Below, piece after piece: positions 23,708 through 33,266 of a DNA stretch of 64,000 nucleotides (the stretch's first letter is position 1; each line of letters starts with the position of its first letter). The position numbers and the translations under genes are program-made. Origin of the DNA: Siderastrea radians (Eukaryota; Cnidaria; Anthozoa; Scleractinia; Rhizangiidae); the NCBI GenBank assembly GCA_964017195.1, contig OZ024896.1, positions 31,469,430 through 31,533,429 of the forward strand. Direction: 5' to 3'. Below the pieces are notes generated by a model. It worked only from the letters and a program-made list of their open reading frames with translations. It was not told where the DNA came from and searched no databases.

Positions 23708-24966
23708 CAAAACTCTAATTTCTTTGGCACTTCCCATGGAAAGCCAGGCTTAAAATGACCAAAGACACTAGTAGCCTTGAAAATGGGTTTACGCAAGTCT
23801 AGATCTCTTATGATTGCTCCTGGTCTGAGATCAAAATTCTTCTTAATGATCCTCAAAAGCTCTTCATCAGACATTTCACTGCTCCCATAGCTGAAAACTG
23901 AAACGGACAACGGATCAGCAATACCTATGGCATAAGCTACTTGCACTAAAGCACGCCTACAAAGACCTGCTGCAACCAGTGACTTGGCAATCCACCTGCA
24001 AGCGTAACTTGCTGACCGATCCACTTTTGTCGCATCTTTACCTGAAAAGGCCCCACCCCCATGTGCACCCCACCCCCCATAGGTGTCTACGATAATTTTG
24101 CGACCAGTTAGGCCCGCATCTCCCATGGGGCCACCAAAAACAAATTGTCCCGAAGGTAACAGATGATAAACCGTTTGTTCATCAAGGTATTTTTCAGGGA
24201 TAGCACTTTTTATGACAGTCTCTTTGAAATGGTGTCGTATTTCCTCCACTGATATTCCCTCAGCGTGTTGGCTGGAGATCAAGATAGTGTGAACCCTCTG
24301 AGGTATGCAAGCGCCATCTTTCAGATTGTACTCTACAGTCACCTGGGTTTTGCCATCAGGTCGTAACCATGGCAAAGTTCCATCTACTCTACACTCTGTT
24401 AGCCTTTGAGTCAGTCTGTGTGACAGCACCGTTGTTAAGGGCATCAGCTCTTCAGTCTCATCTGTAGCATAGCCAAACATGAGCCCCTGATCCCCTGCTC
24501 CAATCTCCAGCTCTTTCTTGTCCAAGTAAACCGACTTAGCTATCTCAGAAACTTGCTCCTCAATCGACAGCAAAACGCTGCATGTTTTGTAATCAAAGCC
24601 TTTCGAGGAATCATCATAGCCGATTTCTTTAACGGTTTTTCGTATAACGCCTTGATAATCTACCCTCGCTGAAGAAGTGATCTCGCCAAACGCCATGATC
24701 ATTCCAGTTTTACTTGCAGCCTCGCAAGCCACTTTTGCATGGGGATCTTGCTCTAAATGTGCGTCTAAAATCGCATCGGAGATCTGATCACACATTTTGT
24801 CTGTATGTCCTGGGCAAACGGACTCCGAAGTAAAAAGAAACTTGCTTCGGTCGCCTGTGCTGTAAGGACCAGTCACATACGAGCGAAGAGATGCTGCAAC
24901 GATGGGTCGCAGAGCAAACTTTGTTGTCAGTAGACGAGCAACAAATTTTGATCTAGAATTCAACAT
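23707..24966 (-). CDS. S-adenosylmethionine synthetase (methionine adenosyltransferase), intronless paralog with a putative mitochondrial presequence
   Basis: The product makes S-adenosylmethionine from methionine and ATP. The frame is open upstream to 25,116, but I chose the ATG at 24,966 (419 residues). It starts a basic, acid-free N-terminus of about 38 residues, [20 protein letters not shown] onward, ending near LRSY (residues 27-30). This looks like a mitochondrial targeting peptide. The enzyme core starts near residue 43 (LFTSESV) and is full length. It keeps [12 protein letters not shown] (156-167), GTLPWLRPD (196-204), GGGAFSGKD (303-311), KVDRS (314-318) and KNFDLRPG (376-383). It departs from the family in the ATP/methionine loop, CPGHTDK (51-57) in place of GEGHPDK, and near the C-terminus, [10 protein letters not shown] (403-412) in place of GHFGRxxFPWE. 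There are no introns, unlike vertebrate MAT1A/MAT2A. It is probably an old retrocopy. Activity cannot be judged from sequence alone. Confidence 0.93.
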   Translation of the reverse strand: MLNSRSKFVARLLTTKFALRPIVAASLRSYVTGPYSTGDRSKFLFTSESVCPGHTDKMCDQISDAILDAHLEQDPHAKVACEAASKTGMIMAFGEITSSARVDYQGVIRKTVKEIGYDDSSKGFDYKTCSVLLSIEEQVSEIAKSVYLDKKELEIGAGDQGLMFGYATDETEELMPLTTVLSHRLTQRLTECRVDGTLPWLRPDGKTQVTVEYNLKDGACIPQRVHTILISSQHAEGISVEEIRHHFKETVIKSAIPEKYLDEQTVYHLLPSGQFVFGGPMGDAGLTGRKIIVDTYGGWGAHGGGAFSGKDATKVDRSASYACRWIAKSLVAAGLCRRALVQVAYAIGIADPLSVSVFSYGSSEMSDEELLRIIKKNFDLRPGAIIRDLDLRKPIFKATSVFGHFKPGFPWEVPKKLEF

Positions 24967-25446
24967 TTTCACTCCAGAAATAATACTGGCAATAGATACC
25001 GTATTCTTGACTCCAGAACAGCAGAAAATGCAGCTAAATAAAACGTCCGAAGCGTATAAAACTAACTGGCTGAGCAAATAACACCTCGAGGTGGTGCAAC
25101 TGTAACAAAACAACAATTAATCGATATTTGGTCGTCTCTATTAGTGGCTTTCGTTTGCCTGACAGGACGATTATTTGCATTTCAGGAACAGCTGATGGAC
25201 AAAAGCAGGTGCGAATTTAATGGGAAATGTTTCATGACTAATGCTTTTCCGACCACAGATTAATTCTAGTGGTTGAATTGCAAGTGTCGGTTAACGATAA
25301 TTCGTCTCGCTAACCACTCGGAGAATTCCGTACGCCTTCGTCAAATGCCGGCTATGCTCGGAATTTCCCGTCCGTATAAATAAGGACCCCTTGGGACTAA
25401 CATGCATATTGTATTTCCGCTATAAAGTTTATTACACCTATACAAA
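24967..25446. promoter_or_regulatory. Shared divergent promoter region of the SAM synthetase and NALCN-like genes
   Basis: 480 bp separate the two start codons, which face away from each other. The plus-strand side carries a TATA box. I see no clear TATA box for the minus-strand gene. Shared regulation is inference. Confidence 0.55.
25375..25382 (+). promoter_or_regulatory. TATA box of the NALCN-like gene
   Basis: TATAAATA lies 65 bp upstream of the ATG at 25,447. A start site 25-30 bp downstream would give a 5' UTR of roughly 35-40 nt with no need for an upstream exon. Confidence 0.6.
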
Positions 25447-28400
25447 ATGGAGGCAAGAGGACAGTCGGTTGTTATTGAATCAGACCATCATTCTTCTTCC
25501 ACAACCTTATGGCCGCTTCGCCAAGCGGCTTATGCAGAATCTGTGGGATCGGACGATGAAGAAAACGAGGACATTTCGCGAACATGGTGGGTGAAAACGT
25601 GGTGGTTTCAGCGACTTGTTCAAGTCTGTGCCGTGGTCAGTTTGATTTCCACCGCGATGAATTCACCAGAGACTTTTAAATCGTCGCATGCGCTAAAATA
25701 TATTACTCTAGTTCTTGACATTGTTGTCGCCGTTGTTTTCACCACTGAAATGATTGCTCAAGTTAACATGTGGGGTCTATGGAGAAAACAGAAGAGCTAC
25801 CTCAAGCGACCGCAGTGTATTTTCAATGCGAGTATGCTGTTTCTTATATTCTTATCCATTTTGTTGCAACTCGTCGAAATTTCTGGCGCTTACATCTACG
25901 ATTCTTCGGAGGACAATAGACATAATTACGTTGGGTTTTCCATCCCAAGAGCTCCTAGAGCACTTATAATTATACGATTCTTCAACGTCCTTATCACAAT
26001 AAGCTTACCCAAGTCGGTCGCCCGGCGTTGTAAACGTCAAATCTGGGCTGTAACTTTATTCTTGTTGTATTTCATGGCGTTTGGCTCGATTATCGGCGTT
26101 CAGTTATTCGGGCGCAAAAACTTTTATTGCGTTAAAAACGGCGCTGATTTGAATAACATTAGCTACAGCGATCTACTATTGACTGATCACAGATGCAACA
26201 ACGTTAGCGGCGAAACTGGATACTTCTGTCCGAAGGGTTTCAATTGTGTTCACGTTGATTTCCAAAAGCAGGGAAGTGCGGCAGATAAAGACTACTTCGG
26301 AGATTTTCTTCTCAGTATTTTAACAGTCTACGAAAGCTCTACTCAAGAAGGCTGGGTTCTTGTAATGTATCGCATGATGGATTTCAGATCGCATGTTCTT
26401 GTTATTGTTTACTTTGTGTTGCTCATTTTCTTCGTGGCTTGGCTCGTAAAGAACGTATTCATCGCCGTCGTCTCGGAAACCTTCGCCGATATTCGGAGTC
26501 TCTACATGTACAGTCGGAAATCCTCGAAGCGTACTTCGGCTCGGCTCGCATCTCAAGTCATCAAAGATGGGGGAACGGGATGGCATTTAGTCTCAGTCGA
26601 TCACGAAGCTGTCAAAGGCCACGCACCCTTTCGTGTTCGGCAAATTGTCCACTCAGTTTACTTCAAGTACACAATGTGGTCCTTCGTTTTACTGGACGCC
26701 TTAATGCAGGCTGGCCTCCCCTACTCCTTGCGTAGATACGCCCAGTTTGGCTTCACCATAATATTTGACGTAGAAGTTCTGCTCAAAATTTCCTGCGTGG
26801 GATTTCGCCCTTACCTTGTAAGCAGAATGCACGTCACAGAATTTGTCCTAGCTGTTGGAAGCACGGTTTTTGCGTTGCCAATTCTGATCTCCGAGACAGC
26901 AGTTTTCTTGGCAGTTTTTAACGTGATGAGAGTAGTCCGTCTTGTCGGGGCAATTCCAACACTGCAAGAATTCTGCGAGAAAATCTTCGGTACTGGAAAG
27001 AAACTTGGCAGTGCGATTATGTTTACGCTGTTTTTCGTGATGGTTTCATCGGTGATAAGCATGCAGTTCTTTCTGACTCTGGACCCGAAAAACTTTGGTA
27101 CCTTCATGAAATCAGTACAATCCATGTTCCAGATTATAACACAAGAAGGATGGGTTGAAGTTTTGGATGAACTAATCCACAAAGCTAACAACCCCTTTCT
27201 GGCAACCCTTGTTGGGATGATCATCTTAGCTGTTCATTTATTCTCTTCACTCATCATTATGAGTGTCTTTGTAGCAGTCATCCTGGACAATTTAGAACTC
27301 GATGAAGAAGTCAAAATTATGAAACAGAAGAAAATGGGGGAAGAATCCCGAGATTCCACCGATGCACTCCCGATGCGACTTCGTGTCTTCGAGCGTTTCC
27401 GCGACGACCCACGATTGGTCAAGATGAGTCGGATCAAAACAACTTCGGATTTCTTTACGCCGAAGATTCGAGACAGTTTCATGAGGAAGTTTATCGACAG
27501 CTCGAGTTTGGAAGTCCCGTTGGGTGACGATCCGAGACTTCACGTCGGCGAAGGTGAGAAATTAAGAAGAAGGCGAGCTGCAATTCCAATGAAGCTCTTA
27601 AATTCAACAATATCCGAAGTGGATAAGCTTTCAAAGTTCGTCCGAAAGCAGTCGAGCATTACTGCGCTGATCAACGACTCTAATCGTCGGAGGACCTACG
27701 CGCTGCTCTCTCCGACGGAAATTACCCCGAGAAGTGCCGTCAGCGGAAACAAGCAGGCAGCGGCCGCCGCCCCTTCGGATTTCCGATCAGCCTCGAGACG
27801 TTTCCGAAGTCGCCAGCCGCAATCACCGAAACCAGCAACTCAGGGGGGCGTGAAACAAGTAATGCGGATTGCAAGTCAAGCCACGGGTCTTCACTCTCAG
27901 ATAACTCAAGATGACAGTAACATTGGCAAAGATTTTGACATCCAGTGGGTGCGTGTTAGACGAGAAGAAGCTCAGAGAAAAAGAAAAGCGCAAGAAGAGA
28001 AGCTACGCGAAAATCACCCATTCTTCGACCAACCACTTTTCTCGCTACAGCGTGACTCGTGGCTGAGAAGATTTCTTCAGAGCATGGTGAACGCGCGTTA
28101 CGCAATTCCACCGGGCCACAGAGAACGCGCGTCACGCAATAACATAGTCACCATGGAACGTCTCCACAAGTGTCTTGCTTCACAGACGTACATGGAATGG
28201 ATTATGATTACTGTCACGCTGATCTCCTGTATAGCTATGATGTTCGAGACTCCGACACAGCGTACATTTGTCAGGACTTCTACTGAGGTCATCGAATACA
28301 TCTTCTTTGTCGCAATGAGCATAGAACTTGGTGTGCGCATTCTGGCGAACGGCTTAATTTTCACGCCGAATGCCGTAATCCAGAACTTCGGGGGTGTACT

Positions 28401-30762
28401 AGACGTTTTCATATACTTCGTCGCCCTCGCCTACGTTGCCTGGCAACCACATCCCATACCTGCCCGCTCGGGGGCTCAGGTGTTGATGGTATTAAGGTGC
28501 CTTCGCCCCCTGCGCTTCGTCACATTGGTGCCCAAGATGCAAAAAGTGATCCTAGATCTTGTTGGGGGCTACAAAGAAATCCTCAAAGTGAGCGCTTTGC
28601 AGTTCATGCTCATGTTCATTTTTGCCAGCTATGGTGTCCAAGTGTTCTCTGGCAAGTTTGGAAGTTGCAATGATCAACGAATCAAGGAAAAAGCGCTATG
28701 CAAAGGAACATTCCAGATCGACATCGCAACGCCGCGGGAGTTGCGCGACCTACCTGGCTCCTCAAAAATTACCGTTCCCCGAGTGTGGAAAAACCCAAGA
28801 AATTTCGACTTTGATAACGTGTTGCACGCATTTCTAGCCTTGTTTGAAGTTCTCTCTTTGGAGGGTTGGCTGGAAGTCAGAGATGTGATTCAGGCAGTTG
28901 TTGCACCCGAGTACAGTCTATATGTCCATATCTACGTGCTTATTGGAAGTATGATCGGACTGACTTTGTTTGTGGGCGTGATTGTCATGAACTTCAATGA
29001 GAAGAAGGGCATTGCGTTACTCACGGTAGATCAGCGTCGTTGGCAAGACTTAAAGAAACGTCTTCGACTTGCGCAGCCCCTCCATCTTGCACGCAGACCA
29101 GATAAAGAAGGAATCCGTACTTTACTCTTCGATGCAACGCAATCATTAATCTACAAACGCATCATTATTTTTCTGGTGGTAGTGGATTGCGTGACGCTCA
29201 CGGTCGTCCATTGGACTTCAGAGGACAACCTACGATTGCGTGACGGACTGACAAGTACCGCGGCTGCGTGCTCGCTGCTTTTTGTTGTCGATCTGCTACT
29301 CAAAGTCATCGCATTCACGTTCCAAGGATACTGGCAAAGCAGGCGAAACCGGTTTGACTTGTTGTTGACGAGTCTTGGAGTACTCTGGGTAACTCTGAAT
29401 TTCTCACTGAAGGGAACTGGCGCTCCTTACACAGGAACTACGGTGTTTGGAATGGTGATTATCTTATTCCGCTTTCTAACGCTCTCAGGCAAACATGACA
29501 CTCTCAAAATGTTAATGTTGACAGTCGTGATGTCGCTTGTTAAAAGTTTCTTCATTATTGCGGTTCTCATCCTTGTGATGATAAGCTACTCGTTAGCCGG
29601 TGTCATCCTGTTCGGCACGGTGAAATACGGAGAAGCCTTGAACCGTCACGCCAACTTCAAGACAAGCTTCAACGCTATGATTCTCCTCTTCCGTATTACA
29701 ACAGGAGAAGACTGGAACAAGATTATGCACGATTGTATGCTAGCTAAGCCATACTGCACAGAAAATGCTTCCACTCCAAACTTTTGGGAAACTGATTGCG
29801 GTAATAGCGCCGCTGCCCTAATTTACTTCATGTCGTTTTATGTCATCGTTACGTTTGTTTTCTTGAACCTTTTCATCGCTGTGATCATCGAGAACTTTTC
29901 GCTCTTCTACTCGAGCGATGAAGACTCTCTCATTAGCAACACTGATCTTCGAGACTTTCAGCTCACTTGGAACTTAGTGGATAAATACCGTAAAGGGGTC
30001 TTAACAGTAAGGCAAGCTAAGCTTGTCCTTCGCTTGCTCAAAGGCCGCTTGGAAGTCGACAGTGGTTCACTGTTATTCAAACACATGTGTTGCGAAATTG
30101 AGAAGCTCAGAAACGGCAGTGAAGTTTCTTTTCATGATGTCATCGGCGTACTCGCGTACCGTTCGGTCGACATCAGCCGAAGCTTGCAACTAGAGGAGCT
30201 TCTGGAACGAGAAGAACTGGAATACCAGATAGAAGAAGAAGTTGCCATTCAAACCATCCGTGATTGGTTCGTAAATCTGCGACGGAAGCGCGCCGAGCGG
30301 GAATGGATCCGACATTTGGAGCAAGGTGGCATTGCATTGGCTGGTGGTATCCACTTCTCGGATAACAAGAGCCCGGGTGCATCGAGCGCTGAAAGTGTGG
30401 AAAATTCAGCCAATGAAGAGCAGGAACACGAGGAACGTGACGTTGAGGCAGAGCGTGACCCACGTGAGCATGATAGTAGCGAAGATGAGGATTTCTCAGT
30501 GTCCTCGCCTTCCAAGGGGCCGTCTATTCTACTTTCCAAGCCATCAACAAACAAGAAATCGGATCGCAAAACTTCTCCGGGTCGTAAAAGTTCGGTTACC
30601 TTCCCGGATGAACTGTCGATGTCAGCGAAGCGAAGAAGTTTGCCGGAAGCCCTTGGTGTTCCCAAACCGCGAAAGAAGAGCATTCCTGAAGTGAAAGAAT
30701 TTGCGGGAGACGTGCGTGATTGGTGGACGAGTCAGATGAAAGACGGACTTGAAACTTCTTGA
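25447..30762 (+). CDS. NALCN: NALCN-type four-domain cation leak channel, complete and intronless, EEEE pore
   Basis: NALCN channels carry the resting sodium leak that sets excitability; they sit in the plasma membrane with UNC79, UNC80 and FAM155. This 1,771-residue protein aligns along its whole length with NALCN (1,738 residues in human, from memory). Shared stretches include TQEGWV, FVAVILDNLELDE, ENHPFFDQPLF, ESGAQ-like RSGAQVLMVLRCLRPLRF, PRVWKNPRNFDFDNV, GIALLTVDQRRWQDLK, FWQSRRNR-like YWQSRRNRFDLL, FGTVKYGE, TGEDWNKIMHDCM, YRSVDISRSLQLEELL and the C-terminal DVRDWWTSQM. The pore residues are E301, E567, E1139 and E1421. Animal NALCN usually has Lys in domain III (SLKGW); here it is SLEGW. 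The domain I S4 has few charges. Variable regions are roughly 690-860 (II-III linker) and the acidic, Ser-rich tail after 1,620. The single exon contrasts with the dozens in vertebrate NALCN. It may be a retrogene paralog. Confidence 0.95.
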   Translation: MEARGQSVVIESDHHSSSTTLWPLRQAAYAESVGSDDEENEDISRTWWVKTWWFQRLVQVCAVVSLISTAMNSPETFKSSHALKYITLVLDIVVAVVFTTEMIAQVNMWGLWRKQKSYLKRPQCIFNASMLFLIFLSILLQLVEISGAYIYDSSEDNRHNYVGFSIPRAPRALIIIRFFNVLITISLPKSVARRCKRQIWAVTLFLLYFMAFGSIIGVQLFGRKNFYCVKNGADLNNISYSDLLLTDHRCNNVSGETGYFCPKGFNCVHVDFQKQGSAADKDYFGDFLLSILTVYESSTQEGWVLVMYRMMDFRSHVLVIVYFVLLIFFVAWLVKNVFIAVVSETFADIRSLYMYSRKSSKRTSARLASQVIKDGGTGWHLVSVDHEAVKGHAPFRVRQIVHSVYFKYTMWSFVLLDALMQAGLPYSLRRYAQFGFTIIFDVEVLLKISCVGFRPYLVSRMHVTEFVLAVGSTVFALPILISETAVFLAVFNVMRVVRLVGAIPTLQEFCEKIFGTGKKLGSAIMFTLFFVMVSSVISMQFFLTLDPKNFGTFMKSVQSMFQIITQEGWVEVLDELIHKANNPFLATLVGMIILAVHLFSSLIIMSVFVAVILDNLELDEEVKIMKQKKMGEESRDSTDALPMRLRVFERFRDDPRLVKMSRIKTTSDFFTPKIRDSFMRKFIDSSSLEVPLGDDPRLHVGEGEKLRRRRAAIPMKLLNSTISEVDKLSKFVRKQSSITALINDSNRRRTYALLSPTEITPRSAVSGNKQAAAAAPSDFRSASRRFRSRQPQSPKPATQGGVKQVMRIASQATGLHSQITQDDSNIGKDFDIQWVRVRREEAQRKRKAQEEKLRENHPFFDQPLFSLQRDSWLRRFLQSMVNARYAIPPGHRERASRNNIVTMERLHKCLASQTYMEWIMITVTLISCIAMMFETPTQRTFVRTSTEVIEYIFFVAMSIELGVRILANGLIFTPNAVIQNFGGVLDVFIYFVALAYVAWQPHPIPARSGAQVLMVLRCLRPLRFVTLVPKMQKVILDLVGGYKEILKVSALQFMLMFIFASYGVQVFSGKFGSCNDQRIKEKALCKGTFQIDIATPRELRDLPGSSKITVPRVWKNPRNFDFDNVLHAFLALFEVLSLEGWLEVRDVIQAVVAPEYSLYVHIYVLIGSMIGLTLFVGVIVMNFNEKKGIALLTVDQRRWQDLKKRLRLAQPLHLARRPDKEGIRTLLFDATQSLIYKRIIIFLVVVDCVTLTVVHWTSEDNLRLRDGLTSTAAACSLLFVVDLLLKVIAFTFQGYWQSRRNRFDLLLTSLGVLWVTLNFSLKGTGAPYTGTTVFGMVIILFRFLTLSGKHDTLKMLMLTVVMSLVKSFFIIAVLILVMISYSLAGVILFGTVKYGEALNRHANFKTSFNAMILLFRITTGEDWNKIMHDCMLAKPYCTENASTPNFWETDCGNSAAALIYFMSFYVIVTFVFLNLFIAVIIENFSLFYSSDEDSLISNTDLRDFQLTWNLVDKYRKGVLTVRQAKLVLRLLKGRLEVDSGSLLFKHMCCEIEKLRNGSEVSFHDVIGVLAYRSVDISRSLQLEELLEREELEYQIEEEVAIQTIRDWFVNLRRKRAEREWIRHLEQGGIALAGGIHFSDNKSPGASSAESVENSANEEQEHEERDVEAERDPREHDSSEDEDFSVSSPSKGPSILLSKPSTNKKSDRKTSPGRKSSVTFPDELSMSAKRRSLPEALGVPKPRKKSIPEVKEFAGDVRDWWTSQMKDGLETS

Positions 30763-30839
30763 GAGGATAACTTATCAGCCAACACTTAAACTTTCAAAAC
30801 TGATAATGATGCTAAGTTTTGTTTGCAAAATGATGAAGA

Positions 30840-31140
30840 ACAAACAGTACCACAGCCGTTAAGTACTGCTCAACGGCTTTCATTTGAATCGTCACACTGT
30901 AAGATTTCTTTCAATGACTCTTAAGTTGAACTACGTTGTTCAGCATAATAAGCAGAATTACACGAAAGTACTGCTCAGTAGCTTTCATATGAATGGTAAC
31001 ACTTTAGGATTTCATCCACAGACACACAAGTTAGAATCACCTTGTACAGTATAATAAACAGCACCACAGGAAAGTACTACTCAGTAGCTTTTATTTGAAT
31101 AGTCACACTTTTAAGATTTCATCCACAGACTCAAAGTTAG
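30840..31140. repeat. About 105-bp tandem repeat, three units downstream of the NALCN-like gene
   Basis: AAGTACTGCTC recurs at about 30,861, 30,965 and 31,072. Each time it is followed by CTTTCATTTGAATNGTCACA and GATTTCATCCACAGAC. It is the same unit as in RB1CC1 introns at 17.0-17.4 and 19.4-19.6 kb. The first AATAAA downstream of the NALCN stop (about 31,052) lies inside this repeat and could be its polyadenylation signal. Confidence 0.8.
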
Positions 31141-32209
31141 AACCTCGTCATGACTTAAGCTACGTGGTTACTGGGAAATTTGTTTGACAACACATTTTGA
31201 TGTTCAAGATCGGAAAGAACGAACTTTGAGTTTGGTTAGTTAGGCCAGGCTGCGCAAAGAAGAAAACATCGCTGTTGAGACTTTTTTCCAAAATGTTTTC
31301 CCGTTTGTGTGCTCTTGCAACTGCTGTGGAAGCAAAATGCTTTTGAAGAAAAAAAAATCAAAAACACGTTTTTCTCCTCGGAGAATAATTTGGCTTCCGC
31401 AACAATTGTTGGGGGGCAGCATCAAACAAGAGAACATATTTGAGCTACATTGAAGTTAGCAATTTTTTCCTCGGGAAAGTTTTCTCGTTTGATACTTCCT
31501 CGGGCAGTATCTTTGTGTTTCGTGTTGTATATAAACACACTTTGTGGTGTATTCTTCTTGGTTTGCAATTGATGGGCAGTGGGTAAGGACGTCCTAAGCG
31601 ACTTGTTCGAGTTTTTCTTTTTAAGTCTTGCTTTTTCGCACCGAAAAAACAACTTTCATATCAAACTGTTGCCTTGTTTGCTTTTATTTAACTTGAGGTT
31701 TATTTAACAAGATGTCCACCGTTGGTCAAGAAAAACCCATTTTTGTCTTTTTTATTGTTGTTGTTGTTGTTTTGTTTTGTTTTGTTTTGTTTGTTTGTTT
31801 ATTTTTTTTGGCTTAAAAGTCACTTTGATGTGTTTACCTGGAGCCCCTCAACTGATTTGGCTGCCAGACAAGCCTTTGAAACATATGTAAGATAAACTGT
31901 GTACAGAGAAAACTGTAGAAATTGTATATGTCAAATAGCGGCGACCTGCGTGAAACCAAATCGACCTGAGAACGCTTGTTCACGTAGAAATTATAAATGC
32001 GGATATATGTGCAATACAGCATGATAGGGTCGTAGGACGCACTTCGCAGAGAATAGGTACATTGATTAATATAATGTTGTTATATATTAAATGTATCGTT
32101 TTGCCTAAGTCGATATCGTGTACGTCATTCAAAGGTGCGATGGCGAGCGCGATAGGAAGTAGGGGGCTCGCTACCTTTTCCCTTCCCTCGTGTTCTGCGA
32201 TCGTGTCCC

Positions 32210-32990
32210 TCGGTCCAAATCCGCTAGCGAAAATGGACCCCCCCCCCGGTCCAAATCCGCTAGCAGACATGGACCCCGGTGGGTCCACTTTCGCTATCAG
32301 ATTTGGAACCCCTTCGCGGGTTTGGTACCCCCTGTAAAAACTCTGTCTACTAAGTAACTTCAACAGAAAATGTGGCTATTTGCATATAAAGTAAACCACC
32401 AAAACTACTCTTTCGCCAGTAAACCATTTCTTTCGGATTTTATAGCACGGTAATTGTAAACAGTAGATTACCTTGCTATACGTAGAAATGCACAGGATAA
32501 TTTATTAAAAAGCTGCCGCGCTTGAAACCAAAAGTAAGATGTATATTCCTCGAGTCTAAAAACGTACCGGGAAACTGAAGACCTTCTTCTCAAAACTTGC
32601 CGTTTCAAAAGAAAATTATCGCGTTTCTGAAGGGGGTCCAAATCCGCGAGTGGGGGGTCCATATCCGGATATGGACCCGGGGGGGGTCTAAATCCGCTGT
32701 GGCACCGGTCTTTGTTCTCTCTCTCCTCGGGTGCCATTCAAGATACGATCGCAAGTGGTGTACTTTCATGAAAATTTTGGCGAATCGACGCTAAACGAAC
32801 GAAGATAATGCTTATGTTTTTCTGTCACTTTCTCGCTTCCCTACCGGGTATCCCTTCCCCGTTCACGCCTGCAACGCAAGCTAGGCAGCTTGAATCAGGT
32901 AACTCTTAAATAATAAAAGGACCACTTGGACAAACAGCAGCTAAGTGAAGCCGGATCTTGGTGTAGATCAGGATCAGCAGTATTGAATAA
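32210..32990. repeat. Dispersed repeat, copy 1 (second copy at 56.66-57.36 kb)
   Basis: It begins with several GGTCCAAATCCGCTAGC / ATGGACCCC phrases and continues through CAGAAAATNTGGCTATT, AAGTAAACCACCAAAACTAC and AAGCCGGATCTTGGTGTAGA. The other copy has the same order and strand and is highly similar. This copy has about 90 extra bases near 32,810-32,895. No ORF with recognisable content. Confidence 0.85.
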
Positions 32991-33266
32991 TTAAGGAACC
33001 AAGGAGAATTAAACAGCTGTCATCTCACTTTGGTAATGAGTGTCCGTGAGAAAATGACGGTAAATAAATCCCATGACAGTCTTTTAACTCCAAATATGTA
33101 GCTATATAATATATTTTTGATCCAACCTATGGACTGAGCTGATAAACGCGAGCAATCCCTTAAATTGCTTTTTTTCAAATGCGGGTTTGTTAGCAAACGC
33201 TTACGCCGTTTTAAGTGGAGAGAGCAGATATTTCCCAAGGCGAAATATTCATTATTTTAAAAATGT

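Noticed and set aside
24967..25116. Extension of the SAM synthetase to the upstream ATG (50 more residues)
   Set aside because: The extra N-terminus is Cys-rich and hydrophobic and lacks family similarity. The downstream ATG gives a coherent targeting peptide. Not excluded without 5' end data.
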